Below, piece after piece: positions 1-7,832 of a DNA stretch of 64,000 nt (positions within the stretch are counted from its first letter, which is position 1; every line of letters begins with the position of its first letter). A program made the position numbers and the translations under genes. The notes beneath the pieces are model-generated. The model had not been told where the DNA came from. It saw nothing but the letters and a program-made list of their open reading frames with translations, and made no database searches. Origin of the DNA: Sphingopyxis sp. MSC1_008 (GTDB taxonomy: Bacteria; Pseudomonadota; Alphaproteobacteria; Sphingomonadales; Sphingomonadaceae); the NCBI RefSeq assembly GCF_023197165.1, contig NZ_JALPRD010000002.1, positions 372,001 to 436,000 of the forward strand, in the 5' to 3' direction.

Positions 1-317
1 ATGTGCCGATCGGCGAGGTCAGCGGGACGCTGACCGATGCGATAGCCTGCCGCCTCGATCCCGCCGAGCAGGTGCAGGCGGCGGCAGCGACCGAGGAGGT
101 GACGCGCGGCGAAGAGGTCGGCGCGACCGCGAACTGGACGAGCGAAACGCGTCAGAATGTCAGCGGCTCTTCGACCATCGCGGCGAAGAACGAACTCGCC
201 GACGGCTCCCAATGTATGAACGTCACCGACATCGTCATCGTCGAGGGCGAGGAAACGCGCGTGTCGAAACGGATGTGCAAGGGCCCCGGCCAGGCGCGCT
301 ATGTCCTTGCGGCGTAA
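1..317 (+). CDS. C-terminal part of a surface-antigen-like protein (5' end outside window)
   Basis: The reading frame is open to the left edge and ends at 317, so the start is missing. About 104 residues remain. They have the layout of the RT0821/Lpp0805-type surface protein domain: an L-D-P-A-E-Q segment, then a stretch with W-T-S-E-T and two late Cys residues (DGSQCMNVTD and KRMCKGP). That family is outer-membrane or surface associated, with no assigned enzymatic role. The stop overlaps the start of the next gene by 17 bp, which suggests co-transcription. The family assignment rests on pattern only and is moderate. Confidence 0.5.
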   Translation, partial: VPIGEVSGTLTDAIACRLDPAEQVQAAAATEEVTRGEEVGATANWTSETRQNVSGSSTIAAKNELADGSQCMNVTDIVIVEGEETRVSKRMCKGPGQARYVLAA

Positions 318-1017
318 AGCGTTTCGCGTTGCCGCGGCGGCGGGGCTGGTCGCGTGCCTGACCGGCGCCGCCAAGCCGGCGATCGATCCCGCGAATCCGA
401 CTTGCCCGCTGACCCCCGACTGGTCGGCGAACCCGACGATGAAGCTGACCCCCGTCGCCAAGAAGAATGGCAAGGTGCTGCTCGCCGAGGGGCGGATCGA
501 TGCGGGGCTGCCCGACCGGCTGAAGGCGGCGCTCGCCGCCAATCCCGACGTCAGCGAAGTGTGGCTGCGCTCGCCCGGCGGCGACGCGCGCGCGGGCAAT
601 GCCGCGGGTCGGATCATCCGTTCGAACTTCGGGCTGACGACGCGCATCCCGGCGGGCTGGGCCTGTTTCAGCGCGTGCAATTTCATCTTCATGGGCGGCC
701 AGCCGCGCGTGATCGATCCCGGCGGGCTGTTCATCGTCCATATGTTCACGCGCACCGGCGACCGCAGCGCGATCGACATGAGCGTCGCGATGGGCACCGA
801 TGCGACCAAGGAGCTGATCGGCGATATCGAACAGGATGCCGCCTTGCTGGCGAGCGAGGACAATGATTTCCTGATCCGCATGGGCGTATCGCGCAAGCTG
901 CTGACCGAGGTGATGTATCAGCAAAAGGCGCTGGCGAACGCCGACGACAAGTCGACGCGGCGCTGCCTGACGCAGGCCGAGGTCAAGACCTATAACGTTG
1001 CAAATAACAACGAATAG
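301..1017 (+). CDS. Exported ClpP/crotonase-fold protein of unknown function
   Basis: The 238-residue product starts with a basic n-region and a hydrophobic segment ending near A-A-K-P, a signal peptide or N-terminal anchor. The mature part carries SPGGDARAGNA followed by a Cys-containing core (PAGWACFSACNFIFMGG) and FIVHMF. This is the arrangement of COG3904-type periplasmic proteins with a ClpP-like fold, where the small residues after SPGG form the oxyanion region and a Ser/Cys-rich strand follows. FSAC takes the place of the Ser nucleophile motif seen in relatives, so proteolytic activity is not certain. It overlaps the preceding partial gene by 17 bp. The substrate is unknown. Confidence 0.6.
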   Translation: MSLRRKAFRVAAAAGLVACLTGAAKPAIDPANPTCPLTPDWSANPTMKLTPVAKKNGKVLLAEGRIDAGLPDRLKAALAANPDVSEVWLRSPGGDARAGNAAGRIIRSNFGLTTRIPAGWACFSACNFIFMGGQPRVIDPGGLFIVHMFTRTGDRSAIDMSVAMGTDATKELIGDIEQDAALLASEDNDFLIRMGVSRKLLTEVMYQQKALANADDKSTRRCLTQAEVKTYNVANNNE

Positions 1018-1050
1018 GATAGTCTCTTCGTCAAAATAGGAGAGGCTGCC

Positions 1051-1653
1051 ATGAACGAGACGACGCACGATCACGCCACATTCCGGTCGATGATCGACGG
1101 AACGCAGGAAGATTGGGACATTATCGCGCGCGAGCAAAAGGAGTTCGCGCCGAACAATGGCAAGCGCATCCTCGACCATCTGAAGCTGCTCGGCGGCGAT
1201 TATGGCGGCTTTCCGGTCGACCGGCTTGAACATTGCCTGCAGACCGCGACGCGTGCGCATCGTGACGGCCGCGACGAGGAATATGTCGTGATGGCGCTGC
1301 TCCACGACATCGGCGACACGCTGGGCGCGTTCAACCATCCCGACGTCGCGGCGGCGATCCTCAAGCCCTTCCTGTCAGAAGAAAACCTGTGGATCGTCCA
1401 GCATCATGGCGTGTTCCAGGGCCATTATTTCTTCCACTATCTGGGGCTCGACCGCGACATGCGCGACCAGTTCCGCGACAGCCCGCATTATGCCGCGTGC
1501 GCCGAATTCTGCGAGAAATATGACGCGCCGGCGTTCGACCCCGACTATGACAGCGAACCATTGGAGTTTTTCGAGCCGATGGTGATGCGGCTCTGCTCCC
1601 ATCCGCGCACGAGCATCTACAAGAAGGTGATGATCGAGGAAGCGGCGGAGTAA
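1051..1653 (+). CDS. HD-domain protein related to PhnZ/TmpB mixed-valent di-iron oxygenases
   Basis: This is a 200-residue single-domain HD protein. Metal-ligand motifs are visible in order: EHCLQTATRAH, the core LLHDIGD, a downstream NHPDVAAAIL and WIVQHHGVFQGHYF. The C-terminal part (YAACAEFCEKYD, AFDPDYDSEPLEFFEP) is what I associate with PhnZ and TmpB rather than with HD phosphohydrolases. Those enzymes are about 190 residues long and oxidatively cleave C-P or related bonds with a di-iron centre. No phosphonate genes are adjacent, so the substrate is open. The start has a good AGGAGAGG-type ribosome site just upstream, and a strong terminator follows the stop. Confidence 0.65.
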   Translation: MNETTHDHATFRSMIDGTQEDWDIIAREQKEFAPNNGKRILDHLKLLGGDYGGFPVDRLEHCLQTATRAHRDGRDEEYVVMALLHDIGDTLGAFNHPDVAAAILKPFLSEENLWIVQHHGVFQGHYFFHYLGLDRDMRDQFRDSPHYAACAEFCEKYDAPAFDPDYDSEPLEFFEPMVMRLCSHPRTSIYKKVMIEEAAE

Positions 1654-1657
1654 AAAG

Positions 1658-1679
1658 AACCCCGGCTTTCGCCGGGGTT
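1658..1679. terminator. Strong bidirectional rho-independent terminator
   Basis: A perfect 9-bp inverted repeat (AACCCCGGC / GCCGGGGTT) with a TTTC loop is followed by TTT on the plus strand and preceded by an A-rich run, which gives U-rich RNA on the minus strand. It lies between the convergent HD-domain gene and the enoyl-CoA hydratase gene and can serve both. Confidence 0.85.
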
Positions 1680-1692
1680 TCCATTTCCGGGC

Positions 1693-2496
1693 TTACTTGC
1701 CCTTGAATTCGGTCTTTCGCTTCTGCTGGAACGCCATGATGCCTTCCATCGCGTCGGCGGTACCGCCTGCGATGAACTGGCCCTTGGCTTCGGCGTCGAG
1801 CGTGGTCGCGAAATCCTGCGTCAGGCCGTCGCGGAGTATCTTGCGCATCGTGCCGAGCGCGATCGTCGGGCCGTTGGCGAGGCGCATGGCGAGCGCCTTG
1901 GCCTCGGTCAGCAGGTCGGCATCTTCGACGCTCTTGTAGATCATGCCCCAGTCGGCGGCCTGATCGGCCGAAATCTTCTCGCCCAGCATCATCATCTGCA
2001 GCGCGCGCGGCACGCCGATCAGGCGCGGCAGCAGCCACGACGATCCGCCGTCGGGGACGAGGCCGATGTTGACGAAGGCCTGAAGGAAATAGGCGCTCTT
2101 GCCGGCGATGGTGAAATCGCCCGACAGCGCGAAGCTGCAGCCAACGCCCGCGGCGGGGCCGTTGACCGCGGTGATCACCGGAATGTCGAGGTTGGCGAGC
2201 GAAAGCAGCATCGGGTTGTAGTGGCCGCGCAGCGCGTTCCGGCTCCGCGCCCCGCCGCTGACCGCACCGCCCGCCGACCGGTCGCCCGCCAGATCGGCAC
2301 CCGAACAGAAACCGCGGCCTTCGCCGGTGATCAGCAGCGCGCGCGCACCGAGGCCCGGCAGATGATCGAACGCTTCGCGAATGTCGTCGGCCATCGCGGG
2401 CGGCATCGAGTTCAAGCGGTCGGGGCGATTGAGCGTGATCGTCGCGACATGGTCGGCGAGTTCGAGCTTGATCGTGTCGAAGGTCGGAAGGGTCAT
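1693..2496 (-). CDS. Enoyl-CoA hydratase/isomerase (crotonase family, PaaG-like)
   Basis: The 267-residue product has typical crotonase features: GRGFCSGADLAG for the first oxyanion element, a second near GPAAGVGCSFALSGD, and LVPDGGSSWLLPRLIG, where the Asp replaces the Glu seen in many hydratases. An Asp there is typical of isomerase-type members such as PaaG. It acts on a CoA thioester of a fatty or phenylacetyl-type acid in the cytoplasm. The gene stands alone between a terminator and a perfect palindromic operator 27 bp upstream of the start, which suggests control by an acyl-CoA-responsive regulator. The exact substrate is not fixed. Confidence 0.85.
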   Translation of the reverse strand: MTLPTFDTIKLELADHVATITLNRPDRLNSMPPAMADDIREAFDHLPGLGARALLITGEGRGFCSGADLAGDRSAGGAVSGGARSRNALRGHYNPMLLSLANLDIPVITAVNGPAAGVGCSFALSGDFTIAGKSAYFLQAFVNIGLVPDGGSSWLLPRLIGVPRALQMMMLGEKISADQAADWGMIYKSVEDADLLTEAKALAMRLANGPTIALGTMRKILRDGLTQDFATTLDAEAKGQFIAGGTADAMEGIMAFQQKRKTEFKGK

Positions 2497-2523
2497 GGGG
2501 AAGAATCCTCTCGCGGGTGCTTT

Positions 2524-2545
2524 ACCTTTACGTTCACGTAAAGGT
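2524..2545. promoter_or_regulatory. Perfect 22-bp palindromic operator upstream of the enoyl-CoA hydratase
   Basis: The sequence ACCTTTACG-TTCA-CGTAAAGGT is a 9-bp perfect inverted repeat with a 4-bp centre, 27 bp before the minus-strand start codon. The TTTACGT...ACGTAAA core is like the sites of LiuR/FadR-type regulators of branched-chain or fatty acyl-CoA breakdown. The regulator itself is not in the vicinity. Confidence 0.6.
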
Positions 2546-2778
2546 GTGACTCATTTGCGAGGGGAGTGCAAGGGGGAAGGGGCGCAGCAATGTGTCAGCT
2601 GAGCACCAATGGCAGTCAGGCCGCTCATAGACGTCGAGGTCAAAATGGCGGACGGCCGACCCGCCCACCCCGCGGAGAGCGGGGCGGCGTTCGGGTTCAC
2701 GAAGCAAAGGAAAGCTTCAGGACGCTGAGGAGTTGTTCGCCGATTGCAGCCGTCGCCAGCTGCAGACCGAGCGATGGA

Positions 2779-3408
2779 TCAATCCGCCAATTCCGAGGAA
2801 GCGATATTCTGGCCTGCGGCCCTTTCCTCCGATTGCGGCAACAGCGCCATCAGCGCTTGCTTTTCAGGGCGCCAGGCGAAACGCAGCGGCTCCATGATAT
2901 GGGCCGTCACGGGCGTTCCCGCCGGAATGCTAGCGCTGGTGCCGTGGATCAGGAATCCTCCAAGCGCCGAAACAAAGAGCATTGTCCCGACCGACAGGGC
3001 GGTCTGGTCTTTGCCTTCATCATAGACGGTGCCGCTCAGCCGCACCGGGCCATCGGGCATGTCGATGCTGACGAACCGGACTTCGAGCTTGCCCTTCTTG
3101 CCCACATGCCCGTTCCGCTGTGCCCGCGACACTTCGCCGATAACCGAGGTGCCGACCGGGACCACGACCGAGCCGCGAAAAAGCACGTCTTCAACGACCC
3201 TGAGGCGCACGCGGTCGCCGGGCTTGCTGACTTTCGTCGAAAGAGGCGTCGTCGTATGCAGCTTCAGCGGCGTCCCGATGGGAAGATAATAGCGCTTCGC
3301 CGGCGCAAATGGCGGGCCATCGGCCGCTTCCGGATAGACTGTCTGAGCGTGCGCGCTCCCGGCTGCCAGCAGCGCCATCGCGCCGCAGATCGCTTCCCAA
3401 CTTTTCAT
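2779..3408 (-). CDS. Exported protein of unknown function
   Basis: The 209-residue product has a clear signal peptide (MKSWEAICGAMALLAAGSAHA, cleaved before QTVYP). The mature part has LPIGTPLKLHTTTPLSTK, GDRVRLRVVEDV and VVPVGTSVIGEVSRAQ, alternating beta segments with a conserved promise-of-strand pattern. I recall this in conserved sphingomonad and Lysobacter hypothetical proteins with a TrbI-like barrel, but no function is assigned. A GGGGGTAGG ribosome site precedes the ATG. It sits in a run of minus-strand exported proteins with no clear pathway partner. Confidence 0.65.
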   Translation of the reverse strand: MKSWEAICGAMALLAAGSAHAQTVYPEAADGPPFAPAKRYYLPIGTPLKLHTTTPLSTKVSKPGDRVRLRVVEDVLFRGSVVVPVGTSVIGEVSRAQRNGHVGKKGKLEVRFVSIDMPDGPVRLSGTVYDEGKDQTALSVGTMLFVSALGGFLIHGTSASIPAGTPVTAHIMEPLRFAWRPEKQALMALLPQSEERAAGQNIASSELAD

Positions 3409-3510
3409 AACCTACCCCCGCTTCGAATCGCTTCGAAGGAAATAGGCTGCGAGGGTTAAGAAATAGCGATCAATAATCGACCGATTTCCGACGTTTGAGG
3501 CTGGTCCCCG

Positions 3511-4149
3511 TTATTCGCCGCCCAGCCGCACGAACCGCATGTCACCCTCGGCGCGATGGAGCGTGAGACCGCGATCGGTCTTTTCGGCGCAGGCGCCGTC
3601 GAAATTCACGACGCCTATGTCATTGGGCACGATGATCACGCGCAGTTTGCCGCCGTCGGCTTCGGCGAGGTCGAAGCGCGGGCCGGTGATGCCGTAGATC
3701 GGTTCGCGCACCTCGACCCAGCGGGGGACGCGCCTGTCGTCCTCGGGCATCGTCCACCCGTAAACCTGCGTATAGTCCTCGGCGGGATCGCCGCTTTCGA
3801 AGCCGATCGTGAAATCGACCCCGGGGATGCCCTTGCCGTTGGGCCAGGTGACGAGCAGCGTAGGGACGGCGCCCTCGACTTCTATCGGCGCGCCTTTCTC
3901 CATCGCGGGCGGCACCGGCTTGGGATCGGTGGTGAGGCAGACCATCTCGCCGCGCACGTCCCAGCGACCCTCGGCCTGCTCGTCGAGAGCGCCGGCGGCG
4001 AGCATATATTGGAAGCGGCCGTCGTTTCGGATCAGCAGGCCGCCGCCGACATCGGGGCCTTCGGCAAGACTATATTCGCCGATGAAGGATGATTCCTGTG
4101 CCGCGGCAGGGGCGGCAATGAGGGCGATGGCGAGGAGCAGGGTGCGCAT
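3511..4149 (-). CDS. Exported protein of unknown function
   Basis: The 212-residue product begins with a textbook signal peptide (MRTLLLAIALIAAPAAAQ). The mature protein starts ESSFIGEYSLAEGPDVGGG and continues with a beta-rich body: FQYMLAAGALDEQAEGRWDV is a pattern often seen in small lipocalin-like or META-like periplasmic proteins. I do not recognise a family with confidence. Its start is 77 bp from the divergent prfC start, so the two may share a promoter region. Confidence 0.6.
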   Translation of the reverse strand: MRTLLLAIALIAAPAAAQESSFIGEYSLAEGPDVGGGLLIRNDGRFQYMLAAGALDEQAEGRWDVRGEMVCLTTDPKPVPPAMEKGAPIEVEGAVPTLLVTWPNGKGIPGVDFTIGFESGDPAEDYTQVYGWTMPEDDRRVPRWVEVREPIYGITGPRFDLAEADGGKLRVIIVPNDIGVVNFDGACAEKTDRGLTLHRAEGDMRFVRLGGE

Positions 4150-4226
4150 GGCGCGATCATGCGGCCGGTATGGCGCGGGCGCCAGCCCCTTTCCACATGT
4201 CGCCCCACCTGCTAGGCGCCCGCGCC

Positions 4227-5819
4227 ATGTCCAAGCATCCCGACCGCCGTACCTTCGCCATCATCTCGCATCCCGACGCGGGTAAGACGACGCTGACCGA
4301 GAAATTGCTCGTCGCCGGCGGCGCGATCCATATCGCGGGCGAGGTCAAGGCGCGCGGGCAAGCGCGGCGCGCGCGCTCCGACTGGATGAAGATCGAACAG
4401 CAGCGCGGGATTTCGGTGACTTCGTCGGTGATGACCTTCGAGCATGCGGGGCTCGTCTTCAACCTGCTCGACACGCCGGGGCACGAGGATTTCAGCGAAG
4501 ATACCTATCGCACGCTGACCGCCGTCGACAGCGCGGTGATGGTGATCGACGCCGCGAAGGGCATCGAGCCGCAGACGCTCAAGCTGTTCGAGGTGTGCCG
4601 CCTGCGTTCGGTGCCGATCATCACCTTCATCAACAAGGTCGATCGCGAGGGGCTGCCGCCGTTCGAACTGCTCGACGAGGTCGCCGACCGGCTCGCGCTC
4701 GACGTCTGCCCGATGAATTGGCCCGCGGGCATGGGCGGGCAGTTCGAAGGGATTTACGATCTCGTCGATCCGGCGATCATGCGGCCGGGTGGCGACGCGT
4801 CGCGCATGTATGAGGGGCACCGCGCCAAAGTCACGGGTCTCGACGATCCGGCGTTGGCAGCGGAGCTTTCGGAGCGCGGGCTCGCGCACCTCAAGGAAGA
4901 GACCGAGCTGGCGTCGGCGTGCTACGCGCCGTTCGACGCCGCGGCGTATCGCAATGGCGACCTGACGCCGGTCTATTTCGGATCGGCGCTGAAGGAATTC
5001 GGCATCGGCGACCTGCTTTCGGCGCTCGCTAACCACGCGCCGGGGCCGCAGGCGCAGCCCGCCGAACCCGCGCCGGTGCAGCCCGACGACGCCGCGGTGA
5101 CCGGCTTTGTGTTCAAGGTGCAGGCAAACATGAACCCCGCGCACCGCGACCGCATTGCCTTCATGCGCCTCTGCTCGGGCAAGTTCGAGCGCGGGATGCG
5201 GTTGATGCAGGGCGGGACGGGCAAGGCGATCGCGATCAGCCGCCCGATGCTGTTCCTCGCGCAGGACCGCGAAATGGCAGAAGAGGCCTATCCCGGCGAC
5301 ATTATTGGCATTCCGAACCACGGCACGCTGCGCGTCGGCGATACATTGTCCGAGCGTACCGACATCACGATCACCGGGCTGCCGAATTTCGCCCCCGAAC
5401 TGCTCCGCCGCGTCGCGCTCGTCGACCCGACGAAGACCAAGCAGCTGAGGAAAGCGCTCGACGATATGGCGGAAGAGGGGATCATCCAGGTCTTCTATCC
5501 CGAGATCGGCTCGAACATGATCGTCGGCGTCGTCGGCCAGCTCCAGCTCGAAGTGCTGATCAGCCGCCTCGATGCCGAATATAAGGTCGAGGCGAAGCTC
5601 GAGCAGTCGCCGTGGGACACCGCGCGCTGGATCGCGAGCGACGATGCGGCGGCGCTGAAGGCGTTCCAGGCCGACCATCGCGGCGCCAGCGCCACCGACC
5701 GCGACGGCGCTCCGGTGTTCATGGCGAAGGATGCGTGGGAAGTCGGCTATGTGACGCAGCGCCACCCGGCGATCCGCTTTACCGCGACGAAGGAACGCGT
5801 GTTCGCCAACGCGGGTTGA
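4227..5819 (+). CDS. prfC: Peptide chain release factor 3 (RF3), translational GTPase
   Basis: The 530-residue product is full length. The G1 loop SHPDAGKTTLTEKLL, the G2/switch region QQRGISVTSSVM, DTPGHEDF (G3) and NKVDREG (G4) are all present, followed by domain II and the RF3 C-terminal domain. RF3 removes RF1 and RF2 from the ribosome after peptide release. An earlier in-frame ATG exists at 4170, but the protein family begins at MSKHPDRRTFAIISHPDAG, so 4227 is chosen. It is a housekeeping gene that supports core-chromosome status for this end of the window. Confidence 0.95.
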   Translation: MSKHPDRRTFAIISHPDAGKTTLTEKLLVAGGAIHIAGEVKARGQARRARSDWMKIEQQRGISVTSSVMTFEHAGLVFNLLDTPGHEDFSEDTYRTLTAVDSAVMVIDAAKGIEPQTLKLFEVCRLRSVPIITFINKVDREGLPPFELLDEVADRLALDVCPMNWPAGMGGQFEGIYDLVDPAIMRPGGDASRMYEGHRAKVTGLDDPALAAELSERGLAHLKEETELASACYAPFDAAAYRNGDLTPVYFGSALKEFGIGDLLSALANHAPGPQAQPAEPAPVQPDDAAVTGFVFKVQANMNPAHRDRIAFMRLCSGKFERGMRLMQGGTGKAIAISRPMLFLAQDREMAEEAYPGDIIGIPNHGTLRVGDTLSERTDITITGLPNFAPELLRRVALVDPTKTKQLRKALDDMAEEGIIQVFYPEIGSNMIVGVVGQLQLEVLISRLDAEYKVEAKLEQSPWDTARWIASDDAAALKAFQADHRGASATDRDGAPVFMAKDAWEVGYVTQRHPAIRFTATKERVFANAG

Positions 5820-5876
5820 TCGCGTCGCCTAAATTCGCCACCATGACGTCACTTTTCGGCAGAGGTGGGGGTATCG

Positions 5877-6335
5877 ATGCGCGAATGGATTTTGGCGCTC
5901 GCCGCGATGGCGGGCAGCGTGCCGGCGACGGCACAAACGATCAGTATGCCGATCGACAGGGGCTTCTGGACGAACGCCACCGAAAAATGCGCGAGCGTAC
6001 ATCATGGCTATGTCTTCGACGGCAAGCGCTGGGGCGCGCTCTATTATTATGGCCCGGGCGGCAGCATGGGGCCCGCGGCCGAGCTCGAGCCGATCACGCA
6101 GACACGCGCCGTCGACGACGGCTTCACCCAGATGCAGTTCGGCGGCTACGACGGCGCGGGCTATTTCCGCGTGAAGCCGCTGGGACATGACCGAGCGCTC
6201 TATCGCGTTGGCGCGCCGTTCCGCGAGGAAATCCAGGAAACGGACGAGGCGCTGATCCGCTGCAGCTTTGCTTCGCTGTCACCGAAAATGCAGGCAGCGT
6301 TACGGCGCCACGCGCCGGGACTTGCCGTCAGATAA
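5877..6335 (+). CDS. Small exported protein of unknown function
   Basis: The 152-residue product has a signal peptide (MREWILALAAMAGSVPATA). The ATG at 5877 is preceded by AGAGGTGGGG, making it a better start than the GTG at 5865. The mature part has two Cys residues (EKCASVHHGYVFDGKRWGAL and LIRCSFASL), compatible with one disulphide. No family is recognised. Its stop overlaps the end of the convergent dinB gene by 8 bp. Confidence 0.6.
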   Translation: MREWILALAAMAGSVPATAQTISMPIDRGFWTNATEKCASVHHGYVFDGKRWGALYYYGPGGSMGPAAELEPITQTRAVDDGFTQMQFGGYDGAGYFRVKPLGHDRALYRVGAPFREEIQETDEALIRCSFASLSPKMQAALRRHAPGLAVR

Positions 6336-7473
6336 GGCTGAGCAGGTCGGCGGGCGCGGCGGCGCCATCCTCCTCGTCATCCTCCTCGCCCTCGAACTTG
6401 CTCAGCGTCACGCCGAGCAGGCGGATGCCCTGTTCGGTCGGGAGCAGTGGCGCGAGGATCGCTTCGCCCGCGGCGAGCAGCGAATTGCCGTCGAGGATCG
6501 GCGCGATGACCGATTTGGCGCGCGTGATCGTGCGGAAATCGGCATAGCGCAGCTTGAGCGTCACTGTGCGGCCCCGCGCGCCCTTCTTCGCCGCGCGATC
6601 CCAGACGACGGTGCAGACATGCGCGAGCGCCTCACGGATTTCGGTGTCGGTGATCAGGTCGTTGAAGAAGGTCCGCTCGCCGCCGAGCGATTTCAGTGGC
6701 CGGTTCGACTTGACGCGGCGATGGTCGATCCCGCGCGCGAGGTTGAAGAGCCATTCGGCGCTGTTGCCGAAATTCTCGGCGAGCCACATCGGGTCCTTGT
6801 CCGCGAGGTCAGCGCCCGAAAAGACGCCAAGGCCCTCCATCTTGGCCGACGTCACCGGGCCGATCCCATGGAAACGGCGGATCGAGAGCGTCTGGACGAA
6901 GGCGGCGCCCTTGCCCGGCGGGATGATCGTGATGCCGTCGGGTTTGTTCTGGTCGGATGCGAGCTTGGCGATGAACTTGTTGTACGAAACGCCGGCGGAG
7001 GCGGTGAGGCCGGTTTCCTCGCGGATGCGCTGGCGGATCAGCTTTGCCGCGGCGGTCGCGCTGCCGAGGCCGGCCTTGTCGGCGCTGACGTCGAGATAGG
7101 CTTCGTCGAGCGACAACGGTTCGACCTCGTCGGCATAGTCGCGGAAGATCGCGCGAATCTGATGCGAGATGTCGCGATAGACTTCGAAGCGCGGCGGGAC
7201 GAAGATGAGGCCCGGGCATTGGCGCTTCGCGGTGATGCTGGGCATCGCCGAGCGGACGCCGAACTTGCGCGCTTCATAGCTGGCGGCGGCGACGACGCCG
7301 CGCCGCGACGAGCCGCCAACCGCGACGGGCTTGCCGCGTAGCGACGGATCGTCGCGCTGCTCGACCGAGGCGTAAAAAGCATCCATATCGACATGGATGA
7401 TCTTGCGGACCGGGGTGTCCGCAGCATCGTCGAGGCCATGATCGTCGCCGTCTTGCACGGCGCATCTTAGCAT
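6328..7473 (-). CDS. dinB: DNA polymerase IV (Y-family translesion polymerase)
   Basis: The 381-residue product has the Y-family signatures: HVDMDAFYASVEQR (first catalytic Asp), the YEARKFGVRSAMP fingers region, EPLSLDEAYLDV (catalytic Asp-Glu), ASAGVSYNKFIAKLASDQNK and the helix-hairpin-helix HGIGPVTSAKMEGLGV. The little-finger domain follows. It performs error-prone bypass of damaged templates. The C-terminal tail is acidic (EGEEDDEED) and ends in PADLLSLI, which resembles a beta-clamp binding peptide. Expression is probably damage linked, but no LexA box was sought in detail. Confidence 0.95.
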   Translation of the reverse strand: MLRCAVQDGDDHGLDDAADTPVRKIIHVDMDAFYASVEQRDDPSLRGKPVAVGGSSRRGVVAAASYEARKFGVRSAMPSITAKRQCPGLIFVPPRFEVYRDISHQIRAIFRDYADEVEPLSLDEAYLDVSADKAGLGSATAAAKLIRQRIREETGLTASAGVSYNKFIAKLASDQNKPDGITIIPPGKGAAFVQTLSIRRFHGIGPVTSAKMEGLGVFSGADLADKDPMWLAENFGNSAEWLFNLARGIDHRRVKSNRPLKSLGGERTFFNDLITDTEIREALAHVCTVVWDRAAKKGARGRTVTLKLRYADFRTITRAKSVIAPILDGNSLLAAGEAILAPLLPTEQGIRLLGVTLSKFEGEEDDEEDGAAAPADLLSLI

Positions 7474-7558
7474 GTTGCCATGATGTTCTCAATGGCGCGC
7501 TTGACGAAGCGCTTGACGCAAAGGTGGCAAAATGGCAATCGCCGCCGACCTTGGGAAT

Positions 7559-7632
7559 GCGGGTATAGCATAGTGGTAATGCTCTAGCCTTCCAAGCTAG
7601 CTAGGCGGGTTCGATTCCCGCTACCCGCTCCA
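7559..7632 (+). tRNA. tRNA-Gly (anticodon TCC), CCA encoded
   Basis: A complete cloverleaf can be drawn: acceptor stem GCGGGTA with TACCCGC, anticodon stem CTAGC/GCTAG around loop CTTCCAA (anticodon TCC, reading GGA), T arm GGCGGGTTCGATTCCCGCT region, discriminator T and an encoded CCA. A run of six T follows at once. The 3' half is the likely attachment site of the integrase gene downstream. Confidence 0.95.
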
Positions 7633-7745
7633 TTTTTTCGTCCGACATTGTCCGAGCTTGTCTTTGAAAACCGCAGAAAACTGCGGTATATTCCCTTCCG
7701 ATATCCGTCGACATCCAGCCATTTTCGGCGGCAGCCGAGCGTTCT

Positions 7746-7808
7746 TGGGGGCCACTTAGGGGGCCGCGGATGTCAGCTCAATTCGAGTGGCCCCCATCGT
7801 GGGGGCCA
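7746..7808. repeat. Three copies of TGGGGGCCA in front of the integrase
   Basis: TGGGGGCCA occurs directly at 7746-7754 and 7800-7808 and inverted at 7788-7796. The last two form a perfect 9-bp palindrome with a TCG centre (7788-7808). A partial copy (AGGGGGCC) lies at 7759-7766. A separate perfect stem-loop (ACCGCAG-AAAA-CTGCGGT) is at 7670-7687. Short repeats between a tRNA attachment site and an integrase gene fit integrase arm-type or excisionase sites, or an operator of the int promoter. Confidence 0.55.
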
Positions 7809-7832
7809 TATTGGAGAAAGGTCCTTGGAAGG

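Noticed and set aside
235..1338. Long minus-strand frame of 367 codons opposite the ClpP-fold and HD genes
   Set aside because: Arg/Ala-rich translation without domains, opposite two well-supported genes; a high-GC shadow.
4212..5765. 517-codon minus-strand frame opposite prfC
   Set aside because: Runs antisense to a certain housekeeping gene and shows no family resemblance.
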